Part shown: positions 20,187 through 31,790 of the stretch, in pieces
Layout of the letters: each line of letters begins with the position of its first letter
How positions within the stretch are numbered: position 1 is the first letter of the stretch
NCBI RefSeq assembly: GCF_028583425.1
Contig: NC_072805.1
Location: forward strand, 18,424,001 to 18,488,000
Direction of reading: 5' to 3'
From: Eublepharis macularius
Taxonomy: Eukaryota; Chordata; Lepidosauria; Squamata; Eublepharidae
DNA length: 64,000 nucleotides
Made by a program: the position numbers and the translations under genes
The notes under the pieces: generated by a model
What the model was told of the DNA's origin: nothing
Database searches by the model: none
The model's input: only the letters and a program-made list of their open reading frames with translations

Positions 20187-21940
20187 ACCCTTGTTCTCAG
20201 TACACAGACACAGAGGTATGTTGTCTTTTTACCTCCCCCCATGTGACTTTTAGGATGGCTGATCTAGCGACTCACATGAATGCTTTGAAAATATTGCATT
20301 TCCAAAATTTCTCCCGGTATAAGGCAAGAACAGGAAATGGGGACATCTGAAATAAAAACATTTTGGGGGAAGTTCTGAAAATCAGTTCTGAAAATATTGC
20401 AAGAAAACTCACAATCACTAGATTTGGATGGGGCTGGATGAAGGGCTCATCGGAGGATTTGAACTCAAGCTGATGTTCTCCCAGAACATCAGAGAATGCT
20501 TCCAGAGGAGGTAATTCTATTCTCTAGAGGGTGGGGATTTAAGATTGCAAAAAAAAGCAGTCACATCATGATAGCAGCTACAGGCCTCTGAGGCTAGACT
20601 CCAGGCTTCAAGAGACCCCTTTCTGTGGCTATGAGGCTTCCTTTGGTTCCTTCTGCCCAGGGAGACAACAATACAGAGCTTGTTGGTGCATCGGTCTCTG
20701 CTGGGATTGTCTTTTTCCTCCTTCCCAAGGCATGGGCTCAGGGGACTGGGCAGGCTGGTGCATGCCATGGGTCCCCACTGAAGGCGCATTGTGTTCTTTC
20801 AAGGGGTGATCAGAGGGCAAGTCTTTAAAGGGAGGGGGCTTTGCTGAAAGTCCATTTGTCAGAGGCAGAAAATAGATCAAAACCGAGGGAGGAACGCAAG
20901 GGACAAACAAAGCATGGCGCTTTGGGATATCTTTTCTATTTCCACCCATCCCTAGAGCTGAGCCTGATTCAAACAGGACTTTGCCTGCAGCCAAACACAG
21001 TAAATCTTTACTATTCCCTACCTAACCACCCAAATAATCCTTTTACTTTTGTAGGGTTGCTGGCTCCAGCAAAGAAAAGAGCTGGAAATAGAAGCCTGCT
21101 TCAGGCATGGAAAACTACTAATTATGGCATTGATGAATAGTGGATCAAGCATGAATGCAAAGGGAAGAGGAGGGCTCAAAGGCGATTTAAGCCTTGCGCA
21201 GAAACACTCCGAGATGCTCAGAGAGACATGGAGAAGGCCCTGCCTTTCTGGAGAGTTACAGATATATTGTGCCTCTGCATTACATGACATCTGGCTTCAC
21301 CAGGCAGGGGAACGGCCCTAGGGAAACTGGGAGGATGCGTGGAAGGCAGAAGATAACATGGGATTGCCCTTCCTGCACTGCCAATCCTGGAAATTTAAAT
21401 CAGGGTACAAAATAAACTCAGTAAAAAGAAAAGGGGCAAAAGACAAAGGGAGTTTCCACATGTGACAGACCATTTCCCGGGTCTGTACTGTGAATGACAA
21501 CACTGACCAGAAAGGATTCTGTTTTTGTGTCCGCACATGAATAGCATTCACATGTGCACATCGGGGCAAAAGTAAGCTGGTAAAGACTATTGGTAAGAAG
21601 TGGCCCAAATTGTTCCTCTTCTGTTTTGAGTCCCCATAGAGACAGACAGTACCAGTAAAGCACTTCGAATATTAGGGAAGCCCAAAACAGCTCCGCTGGT
21701 CAAGGCTGCTCCCTGCTAGAGGTTAGATCCTGCTGCAGTCACTGAGCAGAACAAGGGACAAAGAGCGATGGCTTCCAGCCAGAAGGGAACATAGCTACCT
21801 TGTGAAACCGTCCGAGGTGACTCCGACATTCACAGGGATTTTGGTGTGCAAGGTGTTTTGGTGTGCAGGACTGTTTTAGAATGCAATGCCTTACCTCGGC
21901 TCTGATCTGAATGACCCAGACTAGACAGATCTTGTCAGCT
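20187..21940. other. Intergenic stretch, nothing recognised
   Basis: Mixed sequence without a supported gene. The open frames at 20517-21663 overlap on both strands and show no domain or splice context. Confidence 0.35.
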
Positions 21941-21943
21941 CTC

Positions 21944-21944
21944 A

Positions 21945-21982
<38 letters not shown>

Positions 21983-22065
21983 TAACATTTGATTTATATA
22001 CCGCCCTTCAGGACAACTTAATGCCCACTCAGAGCAGTTTACAAAGTATGTCATTATTATCCCCC
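21944..22065 (-). repeat. (AAT)n run plus SINE tail, minus strand
   Basis: About eleven AAT units, then TTTGATTTATATACCGCCCT, TCAGGACAACTTAATGCCCA and CTCAGAGCAGTTTACAAAG. This is the reverse of the tail at 39605. Confidence 0.78.
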
Positions 22066-23490
22066 TGCACCCATTGCTTTGGAGATCTTTAACCATTATC
22101 CGCACCCCCAACACTATTGCAGGGTTTTAAAAAAACGTAATTAACGTATTGCTATAGCATCATAACACTATAGCATGTCAGTTACATTTCTTAAGTCATA
22201 AAAAGACCGCCAGTGGAGGGTGGGGGAGGGAGAAGGGTGTGGCTTCAAGGAATGTAGACCCTCGAGGGCAAGGGCAAGGAATATAGACCCAGTGTGTGCC
22301 AAACCAGTACAGCTGTACCTTGCTATCTACTCCAATGTTAAGATGCTTTCTCAAAACCTCTTCCCCAGGCAGGTTTAGGAAGGACACAGCAGAGTGGGGG
22401 GAAAGTTGGAAGATGCATGAACCTAAGAGCAGCCCGGATGGATCGGTCCTAATCCAGCATTGTCTTTCACACCTGTCAACCAGTTGCCCTGCGAGGCCAA
22501 GAAACCGGGCACAGAGGCCTCCGCCTTCCCCTGATGTTGCCTCCTAGCACTGGGATTCATAGATGTATGCGGATGCTGTGCAGACATGGGGGAAAGGCCA
22601 CTCAGTCCGAGAGTGACAGAGGAGCAAAATCGCCATGCGGAGGTAGCCCCAGCAGCCTGCTTCCTAGTCATCTTGCGACTGGAGAGATGAAATGAGCTCT
22701 GCTTGGAATTCCCATTCATATCATTCTGAAGCCTAAACAAGCATCAAACCGTACCGCTGGCATGTAGCTCCCACTTTCTGCCGCTCCCAGTTGCCTTTCA
22801 GATGTCACTCAAACGCTGAATTCAGTCTGTGACAGTTGGGCACTGCTAATACTCCCAAGAGTTCATCTTTTGGGATGTCTAGGCTATACATCTTCATGGT
22901 GGGAGGGATGGGTTATGTAGAAACAGGATCACACGCCCCCACACCCTCTGGAGCACACGCCTCGGGTGTCGCCAGAGCAAACCACAAGAGTGACATGCTC
23001 ATTCCAGACAGAATTTGGGATGATTTCACTTGAAGTTGGCCAGCTGACACTCTGGCGCCTCCCTCGCAGTCCGGCAGCTGCGTCTCTTGTCTTCAGCCAT
23101 AAATCCTTGAGGATACCGAGAATGCCTCTATGTGGAAGTCGTTACCCTGTGGCTACTTTCATAAATACTCTTTGGTTGTCATGTTTCATGTATCAGTGTG
23201 ATAATAGCGCATCACCAGTCAGTCAAGTCCCGATATTAACTTATTGTACAGTGAGGGAGGAAGAGAACTTTGCAACAAACATGTTTGGCAGGCAAACGTA
23301 CCATTTGTGAGCGCTGCAATAATTCGTGACCCGTATGTGAGATCCCCTTGCCTTGCTGCCATCCGCACTGGACAAAGCATGAAACAGCTTTGCAGGCGCA
23401 TAGTAGCGGAGTTTCATTTCCTTTTGCCTTGCAGCAAACTTAAATTGTACTGTACGTTCCCCGGAGACCGCTTCGATCAGCGGATAAATA
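22066..23490. other. Intergenic stretch, nothing recognised
   Basis: No supported gene or clear repeat. Confidence 0.35.
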
Positions 23491-23500
23491 TTTACTTGTG

Positions 23501-23866
23501 GTCCCCGGCCCTAAGGAAGCCCGCCTCGCTTCAACCAGGGCCAGGGCCTTTTCAGTCCTGGCCCCAGCCTGGTGGAACGTTCTGTCAATGGAAACCCGGG
23601 CCCAGCGGGACATATTATCGTTCCGCCGGGCCTGTAAGACAGAGCTGTTCCGCCAGGCGTTTAGTGATTGAAGGGGGCGGTGCCATGTCGGCCTTCCAGG
23701 TGGGGAAGGTTCTCCCCACCACTGCACCTTGTTAATTTGTTTTATTATTTGTATATTGATTTTAGTTTTTGTTTTTATCGATTTTAACTGTTCACCGCCC
23801 AGAGCCCCTGGGGATGGGCGGTATATAAATTGAAAAAATAAATAAATAAATAAATAAATAAATAGA
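23501..23866 (+). mobile_element. L2/CR1-type LINE 3' end with ORF2 C-terminal remnant
   Basis: An open segment (23501-23671) ends in TGA and encodes a typical LINE ORF2 C-terminal end: ARAFSVLAPAWWNVL, then SFRRACKTELFRQAF. A short 3' UTR follows with GGGCGGTATATAAATTG and an AAAT tail (23838-23863). The element is strongly 5'-truncated. No reverse transcriptase core is present. Confidence 0.8.
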
Positions 23867-23963
23867 TTCTTAGGATCCTGGTTGAGTAGGTCAGGTGAAG
23901 GGGGGACTACAGCTCTCATTAGGCTTTGCAAACAAACAAACAACAAACATGTATGCATGAAAT

Positions 23964-24384
23964 CAGGTAAATCGAGCTGGAGGAACTCATTAGCGTAACT
24001 CATTAGCATATGCCACGCCCCTTGACATCACTGGAAGTGTGTCATTAGCATAACTGATTTGCATATGCCACACACCCTGACATCACCTATCCTGGCTGCT
24101 TTGGACCCAATCCTGGCCATTCAGGGCTGAAATTGGGCCCAAAATGGCAAAATGGGGCTGAAAATGGCTGAAAGGGGCCCCAAAATGGTCAGGATCAGGC
24201 CGCTGCTGAGTGGGAGAGTGATCCACCACCCGTCAGGGGCCCGATCTGGGCTGTTTCGGCCCCAATCCAGGCTGAAACGGGCCCCAAATGGTTGAGTCAG
24301 TTGGGTGGGGCCACCTGACACGTGACCTCTTGGGGGAACTGCCGGAACTGTGTTCCGGCACGTTCCCCCTCAAAATGAGACCTG
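23964..24384 (+). mobile_element. hAT-type MITE, family CAGGGGTCATTTCG (copy 3)
   Basis: Flanked by a perfect 8-bp duplication CATGAAAT (23956-23963 and 24385-24392). The left end has lost about 19 internal bases (CAGGTAAATCGAGCTGG instead of the full start), while the right end CTCAAAATGAGACCTG is nearly normal. Confidence 0.88.
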
Positions 24385-24800
24385 CATGAAATAATGATAA
24401 CATGGACTAACACAAGCACCAAATAGTAAAATTTTGAGCAACATCGTGTTTTTAAAGAGCTTACTGACTGGTTCTTCTACTCATTTCAGCAATCAGTTGC
24501 AGAATAGTACACAGCAACTGTAAGCCCAGGAATTCCAAACTGCAATCAGGTCGTGTATGTGTGCAATGCTGCCAACAGCATTGTGTTGCACTCCTTGAAC
24601 GTGTGGAAAGTAACTTGCTGAACAGATGCAAGCTGCTCATGAATTGCCAAACGGCATGATGAAAAATTGGCTGCCAGATTGCAACTGGCGAGCAGAAAGC
24701 AGCCAAACCAGCGGGTGCTTGATCATCCTGGAGTGGAGGAAATCATCCTTACCCTTGTTTGGCAATTACGGCACAAACAATATTATGTACTGCACGATGT

Positions 24801-25311
24801 GTACTGCACAAATACGAAGATTACACTATTTAATAGGAATGGGGAAATGGACACTCATCAGATCGTTTACTTTCCGTAAGGAATGCTGCAAAAATATATC
24901 AGATTAAGTATATGCATTTATTTAGTTTTATTTACCTCATTTATAGTCTCTTTCTCAATAAGACTCAAGGCAGTTTATACAGCGCAGATCAGTAAGAGCA
25001 GACGTTCAAAAACAATATAATAGCATATGGATTGAAGAAATTTGAATACAAAATTCTGAAACAAAGCATAAGCAATTTAAAATGACCTTTTATACCCCTT
25101 GATTTCAATGGACTTTAATGTGGACTCCATGTTGGATCAGGATTCACGTTCTTGTGGAATGAAAAAAAGTCTGTTTCCTGTACAAGTGGCATGATTCAGA
25201 AGTTCTGTTTTAGACACTTTGTCCGACTTGCAAAAAAAAAAAGTTACTCATGCTAGCAGTGTACTGCACAAATATGAAGATTACATTATTTAATAGGAAT
25301 GGGGAAATGGA
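24801..25311. repeat. Direct duplication of a 51-bp segment, 460 bp apart
   Basis: GTACTGCACAAATA-GAAGAT and TTTAATAGGAATGGGGAAAT recur at 24801-24851 and 25261-25311 with two differences. The sequence between is unrelated and AT-rich. Confidence 0.65.
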
Positions 25312-25324
25312 TATTCTTCAGAGT

Positions 25325-25510
25325 AGTAAAGAGTCCAGTAGCACCTTTGAGACTAACCAACTTTATTGTAGCATAAGCTTTAGAGAGCCACAGCTCTGTC
25401 AGACGCCTTCTTCATCTGACGAAGAGAGCTGTAGTTCTCGAAAGCTTATGCTACAATAAAGTTGGTTAGTCTTAAAGGTGCTACTGGACTCTTTACTATT
25501 TTGCAACTAC
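25325..25510. repeat. Hairpin of two AAGCTT-tail repeat copies
   Basis: AGAGTCCAGTAGCACCTTTG at the left is inverted relative to AAAGGTGCTACTGGACTCTT at the right. Both arms carry AGCATAAGCTT or its complement, and ACTAACACGGCGAACTCCTC follows. Confidence 0.78.
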
Positions 25511-25863
25511 AGACTAACACGGCGAACTCCTCTGGATCTACCACTCATCAGTGTCCCCCCACTCCACCCCACCTAACAACCATCTAGGGAAAAAAGTCCT
25601 GAAAATTGTCCAAAGCATCTTACATACATTATCTGGTCAATCTTCACAATAACCCTGTAAAGCAGAACAGCAAGATTATTTCCCGTATGTGCAGAGGGGG
25701 CTGCGGTGGAGGTCTTACTTGTGAGTTGATGAAAGACTGAGGTTTAAACCAGGGATTTCAGTTGGCGCACAGTGCAGCTAGTAACTACCACAGGCAAGGC
25801 TGCCTGTCAGCTGCTGGCAGCCTGTTCCCGGGTTCTGCCTTCGGATCCCTCTGATGTAAACGG

Positions 25864-26040
25864 CTAGACTTGCCAACCTCCAGGTGGGGCCTGGAGAGCT
25901 CCCGGAATTTAAACTGATCACCAGACTCCCTGGAGAAAATGGCTGCTTTGGAGGATGGGCTCTACGGCACTATACGCGGCTGAAGTGCCCCCCCCCCTCC
26001 CCAGTCTCTATTTCCATACCTCCCGGAGCTGGCAACCCTA
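25864..26040 (+). mobile_element. GGTTGCCA-type MITE just upstream of the BCAR1 CpG island
   Basis: From TAGACTTGCCAACCTCCAGG to GAGCTGGCAACCCTA, with GAGAAAATGGCTGCTTTGGA in the middle. No convincing 8-bp duplication is left. Confidence 0.7.
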
Positions 26041-26570
26041 GCTCGGGCTGTGGGTCACTCAGCACATGTTCAGAGGCACGTTCGCCCTCGCCTGTCTGCT
26101 TCTGGCCTTTGGTTCCAGCCGGATTTCGGGAGGAGGGCGGCTGAGCCTTTAGCTTGCGGCCGCTGCCCGAGCTGGGCGGGAGTGGAAGGGGGCGAGCCGT
26201 CGAGGCCTGCGAGGAGCCCGCCCGGCGAGCTCAATGGGGCTGCTGTGCGCCCCGAGCGCGGTAGGGGCAGCGCTGGGTGGCGGCGAGGGCGGGCGGGAGG
26301 GAAAGCGGCCATCTGCCGCCAGACAATCCGCCTCTTTCTCCCCGCCTGTCCTTGGGGACGGGGCCGCCATCGGGCCAGCCCCCTTCGGTGCCAGGCGGAG
26401 GCAGCCGAGCCGCCGCGCCGCGCCGGCCCGTCCCTTGCCCCGCCGGCGCCGCCTCCTTTTCTCCCTCCGAAGGCGGAGCTTCCCCCGCTTCGCCTCTGCC
26501 CGAGCGAGCGCTCCCTCCGTCTCCGGCTGCAGCAGGGGACGCGGCCGGCGCTGCCAGCGCCAACGGGGTC

Positions 26571-26579
26571 ATGCGGTAA
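26571..26579 (+). promoter_or_regulatory. Minimal upstream ORF (ATG CGG TAA)
   Basis: A two-codon upstream ORF ends 40 bases before the BCAR1 start codon. If transcription starts upstream of 26571 it would be scanned first and could lower or tune translation. A second upstream ATG at 26234 opens a 129-codon frame whose TGA overlaps the BCAR1 ATG. Both depend on the real start site. Confidence 0.45.
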
Positions 26580-26619
26580 AGCGCACGGCCGGGCTCCGCG
26601 GCCGCGCCAGGCCGGGAAA

Positions 26620-26631
26620 ATGAACTACCTG
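26620..26631 (+). CDS. BCAR1: BCAR1 (p130Cas) coding exon 1, residues 1-4
   Basis: ATGAACTACCTG|GTAAGC: four codons (Met-Asn-Tyr-Leu) ending in phase 0. Vertebrate p130Cas proteins begin with such a short leader (Met-Asn-His-Leu in human, from memory) joined to NVLAKALYD of exon 2, and exon 2 here starts exactly with that sequence in phase 0. The exon lies inside the CpG island. The context GGGAAAATGA has A at -3. Alternative first exons are known in mammals, and I could not locate any in the 29.7-kb intron. Confidence 0.88.
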
Positions 26632-28283
26632 GTAAGCGCCGGGCGCCGTCGGAGTCTTGGGGCGGGGGGCCGGCGGGTCCCCGGCTTGGATCCCCCCGAG
26701 CCGCGCCGGTGCGACGTTCTCGGGTGTAAAGGCTCTCCTGCCGGGGCCGAGGGAGGCAGGGGCGAGGGGGACGCGGGGAAGCGGGCGCCTCGGCCGGGCT
26801 GGCTCTGCGGGGAGGGCTGCCTCTTCGACGGCGTGGCAAGCCTCTGCGGCGCCTCTGTGGCCGGGACGCGAGAAAGGACGTGGCTCGGGGGGCCGGAGGT
26901 GGCGCGGAGGACGGAGCCGGCGGGGGGGGGGGGGGCTGCAATCCTTCGCGCGTGTCCGTGGGCTGGAGCGGGCATTTACTTTCGAGGAGGCCCGGCTGCA
27001 GCAGGGTTCTGGTCTCCATCCTTTGGAGGAGAAGGAGGGCGTCGGGAGTCCCGGTGCAGTCGAGCCGCAGTAGGAGAAGGACCCCGGCGAGGGACCCTGG
27101 CGTGCGTCCCCCACTCCCGTCCCCGCCAGACGTGAACGCGGCTCTGGTGGGAATCGGGACCGGGGCAGGACGCGCAAAAGCGGCTTCTTTTTTTTCCGCC
27201 AGGGAAATGGGATGGGCCAGGCCAGCTCTGGGACGTGGAAGCGGGGAAAGGGAGCCAGCCAAGAGCCGGCCTCCTTTTCCGTTCCTCTCCCCTCCCGTCC
27301 GGTCTCTTCCACCTTGGGCCTGCCGCTGTTTTCTTGGACGGCTTCCCAGGGCTTTTTCACCCCAGGCCCGCCGTTTCGTCTGGGGCTGTAAGTGCAACGC
27401 GCACACACCGTAGGACCTGCCCTTGGAAGGCAAGACAAGAGGCCCCGGGGCATCTAAAAGGGCATCGCGAGGCACAGCGCCCGCCTGGCACTCTCTGCGG
27501 TCCAGCGCCACGTATGTGGAAGGTTTGGCTCAGGAACTCTGCCGTTAATTGACCCCGAACCATTAACTTGCATCCCGTGTTGGAGACTGGAATCCCCCTG
27601 TAGGAATGTGGAGGGGGGCTTCGGCTCCTGCGCTTTTGACATCCGGGACTAACTGGGTGGCTGGTGTGAAGTTTTATTTCTTTATTGCTTTAAGACATTT
27701 CTGTCCTGCCGTATCTCCTGGGACTCAAGTTGCACTTGAATAGCATGTGGCTGGGAGGTTTGGGCTTGGTGCCTACTCAGAAACTGTTTAGGAAGGACTT
27801 CTTTTCTCCCTCTCAGTAAGATTCGCTGCTAGTACCTGGAGAGAGTGCTTGTGATCCTTGTAATGTGATTTGGCTCACTTCCTTGAGTCGTCTCAAGCTC
27901 GTTTCTAGGCTGCCCTTTTTTGCAATGGGTATGCCCACCTTGCAGCCTTCTGTAGCCTAGAGAGCGTAAGTTGTCTTGAGGTGTGGAAAACGGATAGGTA
28001 GACCAAGTGATAGTTTCACCTTTGGCATGCTCCAGCCAAATACAGTATTTTAAAATCTCATACATTTCAATAGGATAAGGTGTTAGATCTGTGATTTTGG
28101 GGAATCTTTTGGTGGGGCGTGCAGTCTGACAGATTTCCGTGACCTTTGATAATGCTACTGTGGCTTCTGGAACATATTTGTGCCTGATCTCACCTCCCTT
28201 TTGGTCCATAAGGAAGAGACTTAAACACATGTTTAAGAGCCACGTAATGAATTGTCCGTGAAATTCTCTAGCTGGGTGATGCG

Positions 28284-28396
<113 letters not shown>

Positions 28397-28477
28397 CTGT
28401 CTGTCACACACACACAATAGTGCCTGGCCTACCTCACAGGATTGCTGTAAGGATACAATGAAGGAGGTTTACCAGCT

Positions 28478-28677
28478 TCCTAGAGATTATGAGGGAGAGG
28501 GGAGGTGGAGCTAGGAAGGATGGAGTTTGGGAAGGGGAGGGACCACAGCAGGGTATAATGCCATAGAGTCCACTCTCAAAAACAGCCATCTTCTCCAGGG
28601 GAACTGATGTCTGTTGCCTGGAGATCAGTTGTAATTCTTGGAGATCTCCAGCCACCACCCAGAGGTTGGCAACCCAA
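28478..28677 (-). mobile_element. GGTTGCCA-type MITE, minus strand
   Basis: GGAAGGGGAGGGACCACAGC, ACTGATGTCTGTTGCCTGGA and AGATCAGTTGTAATTCTTGG, ending AGAGGTTGGCAACCC. Confidence 0.65.
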
Positions 28678-30963
28678 GGGGAGAAGCACATACGCTGCTT
28701 CTGGGAGGAAGGGCAGGCTAAAAATATGTGTGTGTTTCTATGCTTGGGTACTGTATTCTAGTACCAGAGAGACTTGCAATTTAAGGACCAAATAAACCCC
28801 AAAAATGGGCATTGAAGGAAACCTCTCTGACCATCTGATTTCTATAGGATGTAATATAACACACTCTGATCTCTTGTTCAGCCCAATCTTAGACATGTTT
28901 GTTCTTCAGTAAACTCTTTTGAGTGTTTATTGGACCTGACATCCTGTAACGAAGTTGAAGAGTTCCAGCATTACCAGTGCTCCCTCCTCAGCTAGGCCTC
29001 CTGGATCTTGAGATTTGGCGGGCACTGGGGCCTCGGGCTGCCTCAGTCCGTTGTGTGGTATTTGCAGAGGGAAACAGACTCTCTGATTTGTGCGTTTGAA
29101 AAGCTCTTCCTGCGTCAGGGCTCGGGGAGATGGCTGGCTGAAGCTGGGAGGGACTCTGCCTTGGCCTGATTGATTTACGTCTCTCCGTTGGGCCGTGGCT
29201 GCTGAGGGCAAGGCTTAAATCCAAGGAAATTCATCGCTGGTCAGGGGAGGGGGTGGGTGGTATGGGAAATGGTGGGGTGTGTTTTGTTCTGGGTTTTTTT
29301 TTTCTTTAATCCTGAGTGGTGAATTATTCAGATGGAGCCAGCCTCTGGGAACCTACAAGACTTCTGAGTGCTTCCTGACGGGCTAAATGGAAGACGAGGC
29401 TGTTTGCCATAACATCAGCTGGTGAAGGAACTACTGAATATGTGCCTCATGTGGCCTGATCAATGGAGGGTATTATGGCACGGCGGCCGTTCAGCCACCT
29501 GAGGATTTCTGCGTCACGCAAAACCTTACGCCTGTCTTTCACCAACAAAAAGATGCCCTTTGTACACAAAATCCTCTTACCCGTTTTTGCTGTTTCTCAC
29601 CAATCATGTACACGTTGGGCTGAGGAGATGACAGCTGGGAATGCTCAAGGATGTTTGCAAATTGGGGGGGGGGGGGGCTGTGTCAGCCAGAACACTCCCC
29701 TTTTTCTTTAGACGCCCCCTTGCGTGGTGCTGAACCAGAATGTACCAGCTAGATTCGTAACCTCTTGCCTCCCTCCCACCTAACGAGGAGATCCAAAAGG
29801 AATTTTTTGCACTTTGAGGTCTTGGTGTCAAGTGCATTTGCTCAGGAGCAAACTTTCTGGCAATACCTGGATCCGGAAAATGTGATAGGAATTATACAGG
29901 CAGGGGAGGAGATGTCAGGGAATTCGACTGGAAATCTAGGAATGCCTGCCTTAGCAACTCTTCCCAGTATGAACTGGGATTGCTGAACAGGCTGGGTTGC
30001 CCTTCCAGCTACCCGGATGTTCCCCTCTGGTCATGGGATGGAGACTCGTGTCATTTCTCACAGGGAATCCCGCCCCTCCCCTCTGATTACATCTGTGTCT
30101 GCCCTTCCTGTGCTGCGTGTTTTTAAAATGGCAAAATGCTTTCCAGGTTAGGGCCCAAGTAGTACCCCCGTCTTCCATGATTACAAGTTAGGAATGGATC
30201 CCCCTGAACTCATCCAAAACCGCTTGGTAAATCTGTGGCGACATCTAGAATTGAAAACATGAATGCCGAAATTGGGAGAGATTGCCTTGATTTTCTTTCT
30301 TTTCCTTTTTTTTTTGCAAAGAGTGGTGGTTTGGGCAGAATTCTCAGTTTGCGGACAAGTTCCTTAAAAAAATGTGTTTGAGTTTCTCCCCCTGCTATCT
30401 GTTTGATGCTGTGTGGGCTGCTCTTATGGCTTGGCCAAGGGGCGATCCAGTTTCCAACAACAGCCAGCTGATGCCTTTCTAAATAAGAAGCGGCTTTCTC
30501 CCAAGGCGAGCTTCTCTCGGTATTGCTCTCCAGGGTCTCTCGGGCAGAGAAAGATCTTCCCCACACCTGCTCTTCCAGAGACGCTTTAACCAGAATTGCT
30601 GCAGATTGAGCCTGCAGCCTTCTCTTGAGAAAAACGGGTTCTCGGCCAGCCTTCAGGCTCTTGGGAGCTCTGAGAATTTCACCTAGGAAGCATGAAGACT
30701 GTGGACATCTCTGACCGTCAGAGGTCGACTGCTTCTGAACGTGGAGATGTCCACATCTTTGCTAACTGGGCTTAATTTAGCTCTGACTTTGGGGAGAAGA
30801 CAAGCTGAAATTAGAGTTATGAATTTAAACAGTACCAGCCTGCGGGTCCCAGCTAGATTGGATTTTTTGGCAAAGGTTTCTGGAGGTTTCTGTCATCCAT
30901 AGTGGTTCAGAAACCTCTAGATGAGGATGAATTGAGCTTTTGAGAGTGCATGAATAACAAAGA

Positions 30964-31202
30964 CAACAACATTCGATTTATATACTGCCCTTCAGGACAA
31001 CTTCATGCCCACTCAGAGCGGTTTACGAAGTGTGTTCTTATTATCCTCATGACAACCACCCTGTGAGGCGGGTGGGGCTGAGAGAGCTCTGAGAGAGCTG
31101 TGACTGACCCAAGGTCACCCAGCTGGCTTCAAGTGGAGGAGTGGGGAATCAAACCTGGCTCTCCAGATTAGAGTCCTGCCGCTCTTAACCACCACACCAA
31201 AG
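30964..31202 (-). repeat. tRNA-derived SINE with full tail, minus strand
   Basis: It starts with the tail ACAACATTCGATTTATATAC and TCAGGACAACTTCATGCCCA. Then come GACTGACCCAAGGTCACCCA, the box-B complement GGGAATCAAACCTGG and CCGCTCTTAACCACCACACC. It is nearly full length. Confidence 0.82.
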
Positions 31203-31282
31203 TGGGTAGTGAGGAATCGGGGTAGGGGTGCGGAGATAGCCGCAGCAGGGGTAAAAGAAGAGCATATGTATATTTTTTTTAA

Positions 31283-31497
31283 ATTTTAGATATTTATATT
31301 CTTCTTTGCTCCCCAATGTGGACCCAGATAGTTGTATGACATTTTACCTTCACTGCAACAACCCTGTGAGGTAGGTTAGGCTGGGAGGCAGTGAACGGCC
31401 CAAGGCCATGCTTCGACCTTCCAGGACAGAGTAGGGGTCCAAACCTGGGTCTCCCAGGCCCTAGTCTGGCCCTCTAACTACTATGATATACTGCATT
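31283..31497 (-). repeat. tRNA-derived SINE, minus strand
   Basis: TTAGATATTTATATTCTTCT, CCCCAATGTGGACCCAGATA and ACAACCCTGTGAGGTAGGTT, with the head at GGTCCAAACCTGGGTCTCCC. Confidence 0.72.
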
Positions 31498-31589
31498 CCT
31501 TCAGGCGAGGCTGCATAAAGAGGTCAGTTTGGTGGGAGAGACAGGGACGAATGGGGACTTGTGAGTTTGGTCTTCTCTAGGTAGAAAAC

Positions 31590-31790
31590 CTCAGTGGCGC
31601 CAGTGGCGCGGAGGGCAATCTCAACTCCCCTCTCTCTGGAGATCAGGGGGCGGGGCCACCGGCCATGTGACCATTTTCGCCAAGGGCGATTTAAACTTTA
31701 AAAAACTCCCCCCTTGTTCCAGCTGACCTAAAGTGACGTCATTGTGCGGTCCTGAGTTCCACCACCTCTTTTCCCAGAAAAAAAGCCCTG
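31590..31790 (-). mobile_element. hAT-type MITE, family CAGGGCTTTTTTCTGGG (copy 3), 5' end eroded
   Basis: Reverse orientation. It has GGGGCGGGGCCACCGGCCAT and TTCCACCACCTCTTTTCCCA, and ends AGAAAAAAAGCCCTG. The right flank is CTCTTAGG; the left flank CTCTAGG is similar but not clearly the partner. Confidence 0.75.

Larger units (their letters stand above)
26130..27330 (+). promoter_or_regulatory. BCAR1: CpG island, promoter and 5' UTR region of BCAR1
   Basis: Very GC-rich and CpG-dense, in sharp contrast with the flanks. GC boxes such as GGGCGG (near 26174 and 26288) are present, and no TATA box stands out at a plausible place. It surrounds the four-codon first coding exon and runs on into intron 1. 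This is typical of a broadly expressed gene. The start site cannot be fixed from sequence. The long open frames on both strands follow from the lack of AT-rich stops. Confidence 0.85.

Noticed and set aside
23440-24009. 189-residue minus-strand frame
   Set aside because: It is antisense to a LINE 3' end whose sense strand encodes a recognisable ORF2 tail.
26231-27511. 426-residue minus-strand frame and several long plus-strand frames in the CpG island
   Set aside because: Pro/Arg/Ala/Gly-rich on both strands and in several frames. Stops are rare simply because the DNA is GC-rich, and the region overlaps the BCAR1 promoter and first exon.
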